Source: Inhella proteolytica (GTDB lineage Bacteria > Pseudomonadota > Gammaproteobacteria > Burkholderiales > Burkholderiaceae_C). Taken from it: a DNA stretch of 64,000 nt. Below the pieces are notes generated by a model that saw nothing but the letters and a program-made list of their open reading frames with translations, was not told the origin of the DNA and did no database searches. Shown in pieces: positions 27,451 to 35,541 of this stretch; position 1 is the first letter of the stretch; each line of letters begins with the position of its first letter. The position numbers and the translations under genes are program-made. The stretch lies in the NCBI RefSeq assembly GCF_016093275.1, contig NZ_JAEDAK010000004.1:62001-126000 (forward strand). Reading direction: 5' to 3'.

Positions 27451-28602
27451 TCAGAACGAGGTCTGCGCCGAGAAGGTCAGCATCTTGTGGTCGCCGAAGA
27501 AGTCGTACCAGGTGGTGCGGTCCTTGGAGACGTCGTACTGGCCTTTAAGCGCCCAGTTCTTGTTGAGGTCGTAGCGCAGCGCCACGCTGCGGCTGCGGCG
27601 CGCCTCGATGCCCTGCGGCGGGTTGCCGAAGGCGGTGCCCAGGTCCTTGGTCTTGTAGTTGGACTGGGTCAGCATCGCCGTCCAATCGCCCACGCGGTAG
27701 CCCACGCCCAGCAGGTAGTAGTCGTACTGGGCCTTTGAAGTGTCTTGCTTGAAGCGGTTGAGCTCGCTGCGCAGCAGCCAGTTGGCGCCGTCGTAGTTCA
27801 GCGAGAGGGCAATGATGGTGGTCTGCAGATTGGGCACCCAGACCGTCTCGGGCTGGTCGTCGTAGGCCGGCGTCCAGGTGTTGGCCTTGTGGCGCATCAC
27901 CATCACGCGGCCGTTCCATTCGTCTTTGGTGAGGGTGATGTAGGCGCCGTGGATGCCCTTCCACTTCTCGTTGGTCTTGGCGCCGTAATAGATTTTGGTG
28001 TTGTAGGGCGCGTTGTTGTGGGTGAAGCCGCCGGCCCAGACGTTGGCGTCCACCGTCACGCTGCCCCACTGGCCGCTGTAGGCGGCGTTGACGCCGTCGT
28101 AGGCGTAGATGGGCCAGCCGTAGACGTCTTGCGGCGGACGCACCCAGGGGTAGGCGGTGCCGATGTAGAGGAAGTCGGAGTAGTAGTACAGCGGGATGCG
28201 CTTGCGCCCGGCTTGCACGGTCCAGTGGTCGCTCACGGCCCAGGAGCCATAGGCCCAGTCCAGGGTGGGGCGGAAGTTGAAGTTGCCGGGCCGCGCCAGC
28301 ACCTGGGCGGTGGCGGAGATGCTGTCGCTGAAGTGCAGCGTGCCCTGCAGGCCGATCAGTGATTCCTGATCCGCCTGCCAGCCCTTGTCCTTCTCGTAGA
28401 CGCCCACGTATTCCCAGTTGGCGATGGCACAGGGGCAGTTCCAGTTGCCGGTGAGCGAGAAGGGCTTCTTGTCACCGGAGAGCACCTTGCCCACGGTGTA
28501 TTGGCCGAAGCCGCTGAAGTTGAAACGCATGCCCTCGGCCAGGGCCGGGGCGTTGGCACCGAGCAGGGCGGCGGTGACGGTGAGAGTGGCAAGCACACGC
28601 AT
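27451..28602 (-). CDS. Outer-membrane porin-like beta-barrel protein
   Basis: The product is 383 residues with a signal peptide (VLATLTVTAALLGANAPALAEG) and alternating amphipathic strands rich in Tyr and Trp, ending in Phe (MLTFSAQTSF), the signature for Bam-dependent barrel insertion. It does not match classical trimeric general porins closely; a CPCAIANWEYVGVYEKD loop contains a Cys pair. The Shine-Dalgarno AAGGAG overlaps the stop codon of the upstream binding-protein gene, so the two are translationally linked. Confidence 0.78.
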   Translation of the reverse strand: MRVLATLTVTAALLGANAPALAEGMRFNFSGFGQYTVGKVLSGDKKPFSLTGNWNCPCAIANWEYVGVYEKDKGWQADQESLIGLQGTLHFSDSISATAQVLARPGNFNFRPTLDWAYGSWAVSDHWTVQAGRKRIPLYYYSDFLYIGTAYPWVRPPQDVYGWPIYAYDGVNAAYSGQWGSVTVDANVWAGGFTHNNAPYNTKIYYGAKTNEKWKGIHGAYITLTKDEWNGRVMVMRHKANTWTPAYDDQPETVWVPNLQTTIIALSLNYDGANWLLRSELNRFKQDTSKAQYDYYLLGVGYRVGDWTAMLTQSNYKTKDLGTAFGNPPQGIEARRSRSVALRYDLNKNWALKGQYDVSKDRTTWYDFFGDHKMLTFSAQTSF

Positions 28603-28612
28603 GGTCGGCTCC

Positions 28613-29062
28613 TTACTTGATGTCGGCGATCACGCGCACGCTGGCGTCGACCAGCGAGGCTTCGATGTAGCCCACCATGTTCGGGTTGGCGGCCACGAGC
28701 TTCTTCACCGCGGCGCCGTCGCCCCCTTCCTGCGGAGGCTGGCCCTTGCCGGTGAACATGATGCGTGACCAGTAGGCCTTCATCTGCGCCTCCGTCTTGC
28801 CAGCGGCTTTTTGATAGAAGCCGGCGTAGGGCGGCGTGCCGGCCTTCTGGTCGATCGGCACGGCGCGCTCGCCATTCGGAAAGCTCTTGGCCGTGCCCAT
28901 GAAGATGGCGCTGAGCTCCTCGGCACTGAGCTTGGGCGGTGCCTTGCTGTTCGCGGCCACCACGGCCACCAAGTCAGCCGACTGGGCCTGCGCCCCCGGC
29001 AGAGCCGCCAGGGCGAGCAGCGCCCCCAGCACGCAACGACGTTCCCACGCAATTTCGTTCAC
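28613..29062 (-). CDS. PstS-like phosphate-type binding protein, small
   Basis: The start is GTG (29060-29062), five bases after a strong AGGAGG; 149 residues follow, with a signal peptide ending LPGAQAQ. The body has the compact PBP-like form: LSAEELSAIFMGTAKSFPNGE, AYWSRIMFTGKGQPP and NMVGYIEASLVD. Full PstS proteins are about twice as long; these short versions are frequent near porins or chemoreceptors, and their ligand is often unknown. No pstCAB is in the window. It is followed after 10 bp by the porin gene. Confidence 0.75.
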   Translation of the reverse strand: MNEIAWERRCVLGALLALAALPGAQAQSADLVAVVAANSKAPPKLSAEELSAIFMGTAKSFPNGERAVPIDQKAGTPPYAGFYQKAAGKTEAQMKAYWSRIMFTGKGQPPQEGGDGAAVKKLVAANPNMVGYIEASLVDASVRVIADIK

Positions 29063-29243
29063 AGCGACCTCCTGGAGTGCAAAGAACCCAGACCGGCACC
29101 GGGCCACCAGGGTGGTGGCGCGTGGGCTTATCTGATTCCTTCTTTGGAAGGAGGCGGCCTAGGGGAAGCGAGCATGTCGCGGGCATGCCGCAGTCGAAAT
29201 TGCTGCGGCGCACAATTACCCCCTTCAACGACCAGGAGCTGCC

Positions 29244-30023
29244 GTGCGACGCGTGGTGTTCAACCAGAAGGGCGGGGTGGGCAAGTCCACCATCACGACG
29301 AATCTGGCGGCGATTGCCGCCGCCCAGGGCCAGCGCGTGCTGCTGATCGACCTGGACCGCCAGGCCAACTCCAGCCGCTACCTGATGGGCGACACACCGG
29401 CCGCCGAAGGCACGGGCAGCGCGCCCTTCTTCGAGAGCTCGCTGAAGTTCAGCGTGCGCCCGGCCAAGCCCGGCGACTTCATCACCGAAACGCCGTTCGA
29501 GAACCTGCACCTGATGCCGGCCTCGGGCGAGCTCGACGAGCTGCACACCAAGCTGGAAAGCCGACACAAGATCTACAAGTTGCGTGATGCACTGCAGGAG
29601 CTGGAGGCGGATTACGACCAGGTCTGGATCGACACCCCGCCGGCGCTGAACTTCTATACCCGCTCGGCGCTGATCGCCGCGCAGGGCTGCCTGATCCCCT
29701 TCGACTGCGACGAGTTCGCCCGCCGCGCGCTCTACGAACTGCTGGAGAACGTGCAGGAGATCCAGGCCGATCACAACCCCGACCTGCAGGTCGAAGGCAT
29801 CGTCGTCAACCAGTTCCAGCCGCGCGCCAGCCTGCCGCAGCGCACCGTGCAGGCGCTGGTGGACGAAGGCCTGCCGGTGCTGCAGCCCTTCCTGAACAGC
29901 AGCGTGAAGGTGAAGGAAAGCCATGAGCGCGCGCTGCCCCTGGTGCATCTGGAGCCCAAGCACCCGCTGACGCTGGCCTACTGCCAGCTGTACGACGCGC
30001 TGGCCGAAGGCGACGCTGAATAA
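29244..30023 (+). CDS. ParA-family ATPase, orphan
   Basis: The start is GTG at 29244 after AGGAG. The product is 259 residues with the deviant Walker A KGGVGKST (residues about 9-16), Walker A' in LLIDLDRQANSSRYL and a Walker B-like WIDTPPALNFYTRSAL. ParA/MinD-type ATPases position cargo such as DNA, chemosensory arrays or carboxysomes. No parB or parS site is seen, so this is not a standard partition pair. The 3' end takes part in a long hairpin with the gap downstream (30003-30177). Confidence 0.85.
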   Translation: MRRVVFNQKGGVGKSTITTNLAAIAAAQGQRVLLIDLDRQANSSRYLMGDTPAAEGTGSAPFFESSLKFSVRPAKPGDFITETPFENLHLMPASGELDELHTKLESRHKIYKLRDALQELEADYDQVWIDTPPALNFYTRSALIAAQGCLIPFDCDEFARRALYELLENVQEIQADHNPDLQVEGIVVNQFQPRASLPQRTVQALVDEGLPVLQPFLNSSVKVKESHERALPLVHLEPKHPLTLAYCQLYDALAEGDAE

Positions 30024-30177
30024 GTCCCCGTGATGGCGCGCGCCCTGGCTTGGGATGGGATGCAAGGCGCAAAGCACAGCCATAGCCCCAGCTATGGCGA
30101 GCATATGCAACGCCGCAGCCCGCCCAAGCCAGGGATGCGCGACGCACGAGGGACTTGCTCAGCGTTGCCCTAAGGCA
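30003..30177. repeat. Long hairpin element with CATAGC-N4-GCTATG core, copy 1
   Basis: The arms at 30003-30054 and 30122-30177 pair over some 50 imperfect positions, and they reach into the last codons of parA and of the convergent arsR-type gene. The core carries GGCGCAAAGC, CAGC, CATAGC-CCCA-GCTATG (30081-30096), GCGAGCAT and TGCAACG. The same core recurs at 47652-47712 between unrelated arms that again pair with each other. Confidence 0.7.
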
Positions 30178-30850
30178 GGGGCCCGAACACCGCGCTCAGC
30201 CGCGCCGCGCCCAGCGGGCTGAGCCCGAGCGCACGTTCGCCCGCACGGGCCTGCAGCCAGCCCTGTGCCAGTGCGTGCTGCAGCAGGGCACGCGGCCAGG
30301 GGCCGGCGAGGTGGTCGCGGCGTTCGCTCCAGTCCAGGCAAGGGTGTGCCGCGGCGCGCGGGCGCAGCCCCCGCGGCCGCCAGGGGGCGGGGTCCATGTC
30401 CAGGCTCCGCAGGCCGCGCAGGCCTTGCTCGGTCAGCAGCAGACCCGGCTCCTCGGCCCGCAGCCAACCGCGCTCCAGGCACTGCGATGCCAGGCACACG
30501 CCCAGGCGGCCGGCCAGATGGCCGTAGCAGCGGCGTGCATAGCGCAGTGCGGGCTGGCCGGCCCAGGCCTGCTCGGCGCGGCCGCGGTCGGCCACCAGTT
30601 GCAGGGCCTGCAGGGCCTGCGCCACCTCGGCATCGGCGAGCCGGTAGTAGCGATGGCGGCCGCGCGGCTCGCAGACCAGCCAGCCGGCATCCAGCAGCTT
30701 GCGCAGATGCGCGCTGGCGGTGGCCGCGCCCACGCCGGCGGCACGCGCCAACTCACCGGCGCTGGCCAGCTCGCCGCTCAGCAGATGGCTGAGCATGGCG
30801 GCGCGGCTGGGGTCGGCGATCAGGGTGGCCAGGCTGGCAAGCGAGTTCAT
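30170..30850 (-). CDS. ArsR-family winged-helix transcriptional regulator
   Basis: The product is 226 residues, longer than minimal ArsR proteins. Residues about 10-90 form the HTH (IADPSRAAMLSHLLSGELASAGELARAAGVGAATASAHLRKLL; recognition helix near ASAHLRKLLDAG) with the wing at CEPRGRHRYYRL. The C-terminal half (DWSERRDHLAGPWPRALLQ) is typical of a subgroup that regulates small ABM/NIPSNAP operons. Metal-binding Cys pairs of classical ArsR are absent. Its ATG overlaps the stop of the upstream ABM gene, so it is probably autoregulatory within a three-gene operon. Confidence 0.82.
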   Translation of the reverse strand: MNSLASLATLIADPSRAAMLSHLLSGELASAGELARAAGVGAATASAHLRKLLDAGWLVCEPRGRHRYYRLADAEVAQALQALQLVADRGRAEQAWAGQPALRYARRCYGHLAGRLGVCLASQCLERGWLRAEEPGLLLTEQGLRGLRSLDMDPAPWRPRGLRPRAAAHPCLDWSERRDHLAGPWPRALLQHALAQGWLQARAGERALGLSPLGAARLSAVFGPLP

Positions 30851-31173
30851 CGGGGAGGCACTTGGGCGCGGTCGTGCAGGCCGTAGTCTCGGACCACCTC
30901 GGCCACGCGCAGCCGGTAGTCGGCGAACAGGCCGGCACGGCCCAGCGCCTGGGCGGCGCGGTGCTCGGGCTGCTCGCGCCAGGCCTTCACGCTGGCCTCG
31001 TCCTGCCAGAAGCTCAGCGAGAGCAGCCGGCCCGGCCGGCTCAGGCTTTCGAAGCGCTCAACCGACAGGAAGCCCGGCACGCGCTCCAGCTCGGCGCGTA
31101 GCGCGGCCGCCTGTGTCAGATAGGTCTCGCGCCCGGGGGCCGCGGGTTCGACTTCAAAGATCACGGCGAACAC
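30847..31173 (-). CDS. Antibiotic biosynthesis monooxygenase (ABM)-domain protein
   Basis: The start is inferred as GTG (31171-31173), two bases after the stop of the upstream gene; 108 residues follow. The ABM fold is seen in FAVIFEVEPAAPGRETYLTQAAALRAELERVPGFLSVERFES, LLSLSFWQDEASVKAWR and YRLRVAEVVRDYG. Proteins of this type are small dimers acting on aromatic or heme-like compounds, or of unknown function. It is the middle gene of the NIPSNAP-ABM-ArsR operon. Confidence 0.75.
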   Translation of the reverse strand: MFAVIFEVEPAAPGRETYLTQAAALRAELERVPGFLSVERFESLSRPGRLLSLSFWQDEASVKAWREQPEHRAAQALGRAGLFADYRLRVAEVVRDYGLHDRAQVPPR

Positions 31174-31175
31174 GC

Positions 31176-31487
31176 TCAGTCCGCCTGCACGGGTTCGGGA
31201 AAGCTGCGCCACTCGGCACGGATGAAGCGCTCGCGCGCAGCGAACTCGAAGTTGGCGCGTGCCTCCGGGTCGGCCTTCAGGCGGCTGCGATAGGCCTCGT
31301 ACGCGGCCAGGGAATCGAAGGAGATCAGGCCCCAGGCCTCGGTGCTGCTGCCTTCGTGCGGCAGCCAGTAGCCGAGCAGGCGGCCGCCCAGGCGCGGAAT
31401 GATGTGCAGCCAGGCCTGGGCATAGCGGCGGAAGTCTTCCTTGCGGAAGGGTTCGATCTCGTAGCGGATGAAGCAGGTGAGGGCCAT
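31176..31487 (-). CDS. NIPSNAP-family protein
   Basis: The product is 103 residues. NIPSNAP features are [44 protein letters not shown] and [21 protein letters not shown], ending [11 protein letters not shown]. The fold is a dimeric ferredoxin-like barrel related to ABM. The role in bacteria is unknown. It is the first gene of a three-gene operon and is divergent from the sigma-54 activator. Confidence 0.8.
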   Translation of the reverse strand: MALTCFIRYEIEPFRKEDFRRYAQAWLHIIPRLGGRLLGYWLPHEGSSTEAWGLISFDSLAAYEAYRSRLKADPEARANFEFAARERFIRAEWRSFPEPVQAD

Positions 31488-31651
31488 GGCGGGCTCCGGG
31501 TGGGTCTAGGCCCTCACTGTGCGGGCCGCGCAGGTCGGAACACTTCGGCCGTGAACGAAGCATGAGCCCACTGCTACAGCGGGCGCACAACCGTTGCCCT
31601 GGGCGAAGGCCCGATGGGCGGGGCCGCGGCGCTGGGGTTCAATGCGCCCCT

Positions 31652-33127
31652 GTGAACCCCGCAGTCCTCCCCGCCCCCACCCTGCCGGCCGATCTGGACG
31701 GCGTGCTGCGCCTGGCCGCGCAGTCCATGTTCGAGCACTTTGCCGTGGCCGCCACCGGCATGATGCTGCTGGACCGCGAGCACCGCATCGTCTGGATCAG
31801 CGAGGGCTACAAGCACTTTCTGCCGGCCCTGGGCTTCACACATGAATCGGAGTTCGTCGGCCGCCGCGTCGAGGACGTGGTGCCCGGCACCCTGCTGGCC
31901 GAGGTCATCGACAGCGACCGCCCCATCCTCGTCGACCTGCTGACCAACCGCGCCGGCACCTTCGTGGTGAGCCGCCTGCCCCTGCACGACGCGCAGGGCC
32001 AGGTCATCGGCGCCATCGGCCTGGTGCTGGCCGACCAGACCAAGCTGCAGCCGGTGGTGCAGAAGTTCGCCCACCTGCAGCAGCAGCTGGACGACGCACG
32101 CCGCCAGCTGAGCGAGCAGCGCCGGCCCAAGTACACGATCAGCAGCTTCATCGGCGTGAGCCCGGCGGCGCAGGAGGTGAAGCGCCAGGCGCGCAAGGTG
32201 GCCGCGCTCGATTCGAGCGTGCTGCTGCTGGGCGAGACCGGCACCGGCAAGGAGCTGCTGGCCCATGCCATTCACGCCGCCAGCCCGCGCGCCAGCAAAC
32301 CCCTGGTGGGCCTGAACATCGCTGCCATCCCCGACACCTTGCTGGAGGCCGAGCTGTTCGGCGTGGCCGGCGGTGCCTTCACCGGCGCTGACCGCAAGGG
32401 CCGCGAGGGCAAGTTCGCCATCGCCGACGGCGGCACCCTGTTCCTGGACGAGATCGGCGACATGCCGCTGGCGCTGCAGAGCAAGCTGCTGCGCGTGCTG
32501 CAGGAGCAGGAGTTCGAGCCCCTGGGCTCCAACACCGTACGGCGCGTGGACCTGCGCGTCATCGCCGCCACCAGTCGCGACCTACCCTCGATGGTGGCGC
32601 GCAACGAGTTCCGTGCCGACCTGTACTACCGCCTGGCCGTGCTGCCGATCCGCGTGCCGCCGCTGCGCGAGCGCCGCGAAGACCTCGAAGCCCTGGCCGA
32701 GGCGCTGGGCGAGGACATCGCGCGCCGCTCCGGCATGCCGCAGCGCACGCTGGAGCCCGACGCCCTGGCCCTGCTGGCCGCGCAGCCCTGGCCCGGCAAC
32801 ATCCGCGAACTGCGCAATGTGCTGGAGCAGGCCAGCCTGATGAGCGATGCGCTGCGCCTGGAGGCGCGGCATTTCGCCGGCCTGCTTCCAGGCGGCACGG
32901 CCGCCGCTGCGGCGCCGGGTGCGCCCGCCCGCATCAGCGCCCCGGCGGTCGACGCCACCGATCCGGCCGCCGCCCTGCGCCCCCTGCCCGAGCAGATTGC
33001 CGAGCTGGAACGCCGCGCCATCGCCGCCGCCCTGGCCCACACCCAGGGCAACAAGGTGGCCACGGCCAAGCTGCTGCGCATCTCGCGCGCGGCCCTGTAC
33101 GAGAAGCTGGCGCTGTACGGACTCTGA
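31652..33127 (+). CDS. Sigma-54-dependent activator (PAS-AAA+-Fis)
   Basis: From a GTG at 31652 the product is 491 residues; a longer frame from 31562 is possible. Residues about 20-145 form a PAS sensor domain (FAVAATGMMLLDREHRIVWIS), about 165-390 the AAA+ domain with Walker A GETGTGKE (about 194), the sigma-54 contact loop GAFTGA (about 241) and Walker B LFLDEIGDMP, and the last 40 a Fis-type HTH (NKVATAKLLRISRAALYEKL). It melts promoters bound by sigma-54 RNA polymerase on sensing a ligand. A palindrome and a -24/-12 promoter lie directly downstream, before livK, so its target is the next operon. Confidence 0.93.
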   Translation: MNPAVLPAPTLPADLDGVLRLAAQSMFEHFAVAATGMMLLDREHRIVWISEGYKHFLPALGFTHESEFVGRRVEDVVPGTLLAEVIDSDRPILVDLLTNRAGTFVVSRLPLHDAQGQVIGAIGLVLADQTKLQPVVQKFAHLQQQLDDARRQLSEQRRPKYTISSFIGVSPAAQEVKRQARKVAALDSSVLLLGETGTGKELLAHAIHAASPRASKPLVGLNIAAIPDTLLEAELFGVAGGAFTGADRKGREGKFAIADGGTLFLDEIGDMPLALQSKLLRVLQEQEFEPLGSNTVRRVDLRVIAATSRDLPSMVARNEFRADLYYRLAVLPIRVPPLRERREDLEALAEALGEDIARRSGMPQRTLEPDALALLAAQPWPGNIRELRNVLEQASLMSDALRLEARHFAGLLPGGTAAAAAPGAPARISAPAVDATDPAAALRPLPEQIAELERRAIAAALAHTQGNKVATAKLLRISRAALYEKLALYGL

Positions 33128-33155
33128 GCAGCTGTCCGGTTTCCGGACAGCTGCT
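33127..33155. promoter_or_regulatory. Perfect palindrome, candidate upstream activator site
   Basis: Two 13-bp arms (AGCAGCTGTCCGG and its exact complement) flank TTT. The palindrome starts on the last base of the activator stop codon and lies about 105 bp before the -24/-12 promoter, the distance expected for a sigma-54 activator site. It has no T-run, so a terminator role is less likely, though both could apply. Confidence 0.65.
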
Positions 33156-33245
33156 GTTGGCGCGTTCACCGGCCCTGTACGGAATCCGGGCAATCCAGCG
33201 CCTGATGGGCCATGGCCGCCCGGCAAAGTCCGGGTGAACCCGCAA

Positions 33246-33261
33246 TGGCACGGGGCTTGCA
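33246..33261 (+). promoter_or_regulatory. Sigma-54 (-24/-12) promoter of the liv-type operon
   Basis: The sequence TGGCACG-GGGC-TTGCA matches the consensus TGGCACG-N4-TTGCW at all fixed positions. The -12 element ends 54 bases before the livK ATG. Together with the upstream activator gene this is strong evidence for sigma-54 control. Confidence 0.88.
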
Positions 33262-33315
33262 CCCTTTGCGCCCAGCGCCGGCCCTGTCCCCGTGGGGCCG
33301 CCTTCAGGAGACCCC

Positions 33316-34509
33316 ATGCTGAACCGCCGCTCTCTGGCCCATACCGCGGCTGCCGCCGCCCTGCTTGCCCTCAGCTGCGCCGCCCAGGCCCAGGGCAAGG
33401 ACATCCGCATCGCCCATGTCTACAGCAAGAGCGGCCCGCTGGAGGCCTATGGCAAACAGACGCACACCGGCCTGCTGCTGGGCCTGCAGTACGCCACCGG
33501 CGGCACGATGACCGTGGCGGGCCGCAAGATCGTCGTGCTGGAGAAGGACGACCAGGGCAAGCCCGACGTGGGCAAGAACCTGCTGGCCGCCGCCTACGCG
33601 GACGACAAGGTGGACCTGGCCGTTGGCCCCACCAGCTCTTCGGTGGCCCTGGCCCTGCTACCGGTGGCCGAGGAGGCCGGCAAGATCCTGCTGGTGGAGC
33701 CCGCCGTGGCCGACTCCATCACCGGCGAGAAGTGGAACCCCTACATCTTCCGCACCGGCCGCAACAGCTCGCAGGACGCCATCGCCAACGCCGTGGCGCT
33801 GGACAAGCCCGGCACCCACATCGCCACCCTGGCGCAGGACTACGCCTTCGGCCGCGACGGCGTGAAGGCCTTCCGCGAGGCGCTCAAGACCGCCAAGCTG
33901 GTGCACGAGGAATACCTGCCCACCAGCACCACCGACTTCACCGCCGGTGCGCAGCGTTTGATCGACAAGCTCAAGGGCCTGCCGGGCCGCAAGATCGTCT
34001 TCATCCTCTGGGCCGGCGCGGGCAACCCCTTCAAGATCGCCGACCTGGACCTGAAGCGCCACGGCATCGAGATCGCCACCGGCGGCAACATCCTGCCGGC
34101 CATGACGGCATACAAAGCTTTCCCCGGCATGGAGGGCGCGGCCTACTACTACTTCGGCATGCCCAAGAACCCGGCCAACGAGTGGCTGGTGGCCAACCAC
34201 TACAAGCAGTTCAAGACCCCGCCCGACATGTTCACCGCCGGCGGCATGACGGCCGGCATCGCCATCGTCGAGGCGCTGAAAAAGACCGGCGGCGACAGCA
34301 AGACCGCCAAGCTGCAGGCCGCCATGAAGGGCATGAAGTTCCAGAGTCCGAAGGGCGAGATGTGGTTCCGCGCCGAGGACCACCAGGCCATGCAGTCGAT
34401 GTTCCATTTCAAGATCAAGGTGGACCCGGCGTTCGAGTGGGGCGTGCCGGAGCTGGTGCGGGAGATCAAGCCGGCGGACATGAGCATCCCGATCCGCAAC
34501 AAGTCCTGA
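33316..34509 (+). CDS. HAAT-family ABC transporter substrate-binding protein (LivK-like)
   Basis: The product is 397 residues with a signal peptide (LAHTAAAAALLALSCAAQAQ). The Peripla_BP_6 fold is plain in IRIAHVYSKSGPLEAYGKQTHTGLLLGL, DLAVGPTSSSVALALLP and AQDYAFGRDGVKAFREAL. The family binds branched-chain amino acids, amides, urea or short organic acids; the gene context here (3-hydroxybutyrate dehydrogenase and esterases) points to hydroxybutyrate-like acids. The ribosome site AGGAG is seven bases before the ATG, and the sigma-54 promoter is just upstream. Confidence 0.9.
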   Translation: MLNRRSLAHTAAAAALLALSCAAQAQGKDIRIAHVYSKSGPLEAYGKQTHTGLLLGLQYATGGTMTVAGRKIVVLEKDDQGKPDVGKNLLAAAYADDKVDLAVGPTSSSVALALLPVAEEAGKILLVEPAVADSITGEKWNPYIFRTGRNSSQDAIANAVALDKPGTHIATLAQDYAFGRDGVKAFREALKTAKLVHEEYLPTSTTDFTAGAQRLIDKLKGLPGRKIVFILWAGAGNPFKIADLDLKRHGIEIATGGNILPAMTAYKAFPGMEGAAYYYFGMPKNPANEWLVANHYKQFKTPPDMFTAGGMTAGIAIVEALKKTGGDSKTAKLQAAMKGMKFQSPKGEMWFRAEDHQAMQSMFHFKIKVDPAFEWGVPELVREIKPADMSIPIRNKS

Positions 34510-34516
34510 TCGCTCG

Positions 34517-34630
34517 GCTACTGCGCGACCACAGGCCGTCGTTGCGGGTCCTCCCGTGGATCCTCACGTACAGGAAGTACGTTCCGGTCCACGGGTCCCC
34601 CCGCGTCTAGTCCCGCGGCCGCTCGCTACG
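34517..34630. repeat. Long imperfect hairpin with CGTAC-AGGAA-GTACG core
   Basis: This occupies the gap between livK and livG. The core CGTAC-AGGAA-GTACG (34567-34581) is extended by GCGGG..CCCGTGGATC..A on the left and T..GGTCCACGGG..CCCGC on the right. It may attenuate transcription between the binding protein and the other transporter genes, so that livK is made in excess, as is usual in binding-protein operons. Confidence 0.6.
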
Positions 34631-34661
34631 CCTCGAACTCTGGAAACCCGAATTCACCAAC

Positions 34662-35405
34662 GTGCTCGAAACCCAAGACCTGACGATCCGCTTCGGCGGC
34701 CATGTGGCCGTCGACCGCGTGTCCTGCAGCTTCCAGCCCGGCACGCTGACGGCCATCGTCGGCCCCAACGGCGCGGGCAAGACGACCTACTTCAACCTCA
34801 TCAGCGGGCAGCTGCCCGCCAGTGGCGGGCGGGTGCTCTTGAACGGTGAGGACCTGACGCGGCTGAGCGCGCCGCAGCGCACGCGCCGGGGGCTGGGGCG
34901 GGCGTTTCAGCTGACGCAGCTGTTCCCGCACCTCACCGTGCTGGAGAACGTGCGCTTGGCGGTGCAGGCGCGTTGCGGGATGGGGCTGCGGCTGTTCTCG
35001 GTGTGGCTGCAGCATCGTTCGCTGATCGACGAATCCATGGCCTTGCTGGAGCGCGTGCGTTTGGCCGCGCGTGCTGACAGCCTGGCGGCGAGCTTGCCGC
35101 ATGGGGATCAGCGCAAGCTGGAAGTGGCGCTGTTGATGGCGCTGCAGCCCAAGGTCTATCTGTTCGATGAACCCACCGCGGGCATGAGCGTGGATGAGGT
35201 GCCGGTGGTGCTGGATCTGATTCGCGATCTGAAGCGCGAGGGGCGTCACACCATCCTTTTGGTGGAACACAAGATGGATGTGGTGCGTGAGCTGGCGGAT
35301 CGGATCGTGGTGTTGCACCAGGGGGCTTTGGTCGCGGATGGCGAGCCTGCTTCTGTGATGGCTTCGGCTGTGGTGCAGAACGCGTATCTTGGAGTGGCAG
35401 CGTGA
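34662..35405 (+). CDS. HAAT ABC transporter ATP-binding protein (LivG-like)
   Basis: The start is GTG at 34662; 247 residues follow. Walker A is IVGPNGAGKTTYFN, the signature is the LivG variant LPHGDQRKLEVALLM instead of LSGGQ, Walker B is VYLFDEPTAGMS, and the switch His is in LLVEHKMDVV. It powers uptake together with the LivF-like partner. A 565-bp repeat region separates it from livF, unlike most such operons. Local GC use near its 3' end is slightly less biased than in livK. Confidence 0.93.
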   Translation: MLETQDLTIRFGGHVAVDRVSCSFQPGTLTAIVGPNGAGKTTYFNLISGQLPASGGRVLLNGEDLTRLSAPQRTRRGLGRAFQLTQLFPHLTVLENVRLAVQARCGMGLRLFSVWLQHRSLIDESMALLERVRLAARADSLAASLPHGDQRKLEVALLMALQPKVYLFDEPTAGMSVDEVPVVLDLIRDLKREGRHTILLVEHKMDVVRELADRIVVLHQGALVADGEPASVMASAVVQNAYLGVAA

Positions 35406-35428
35406 GCTCGGTTGCTTGTTGCTCGTTG

Positions 35429-35541
35429 CAGCCCGCAGGGGCTTCACCCCTGCACCCGACCCGCATTTCTTTGCTGCGCCAAAGAAACGCGGGGCAAAGA
35501 AAGGCGCCAATGCGCACAGTCGCCCTAGGGGCGAACTGTGA
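35429..35541 (-). repeat. Three-hairpin intergenic element, copy A
   Basis: Read on the minus strand the order is a hairpin CAGTTCGCCCC/GGGCGACTG (35514-35541), then CATTGGCGCCTTTCTTTG, a hairpin CCCGCGTTTCTTTG/CAAAGAAATGCGGG and a hairpin GCAGGGG-TGAAG-CCCCTGC. It is the mirror image of copy B at 35837-35950, with changes on both sides of the stems. Confidence 0.7.

Noticed and set aside
31543-31560. CTTCG-N8-CGAAG dyad in the divergent promoter region, possible operator of the ArsR-type regulator
   Set aside because: Only five bases per arm and no second copy, so it cannot be distinguished from chance.
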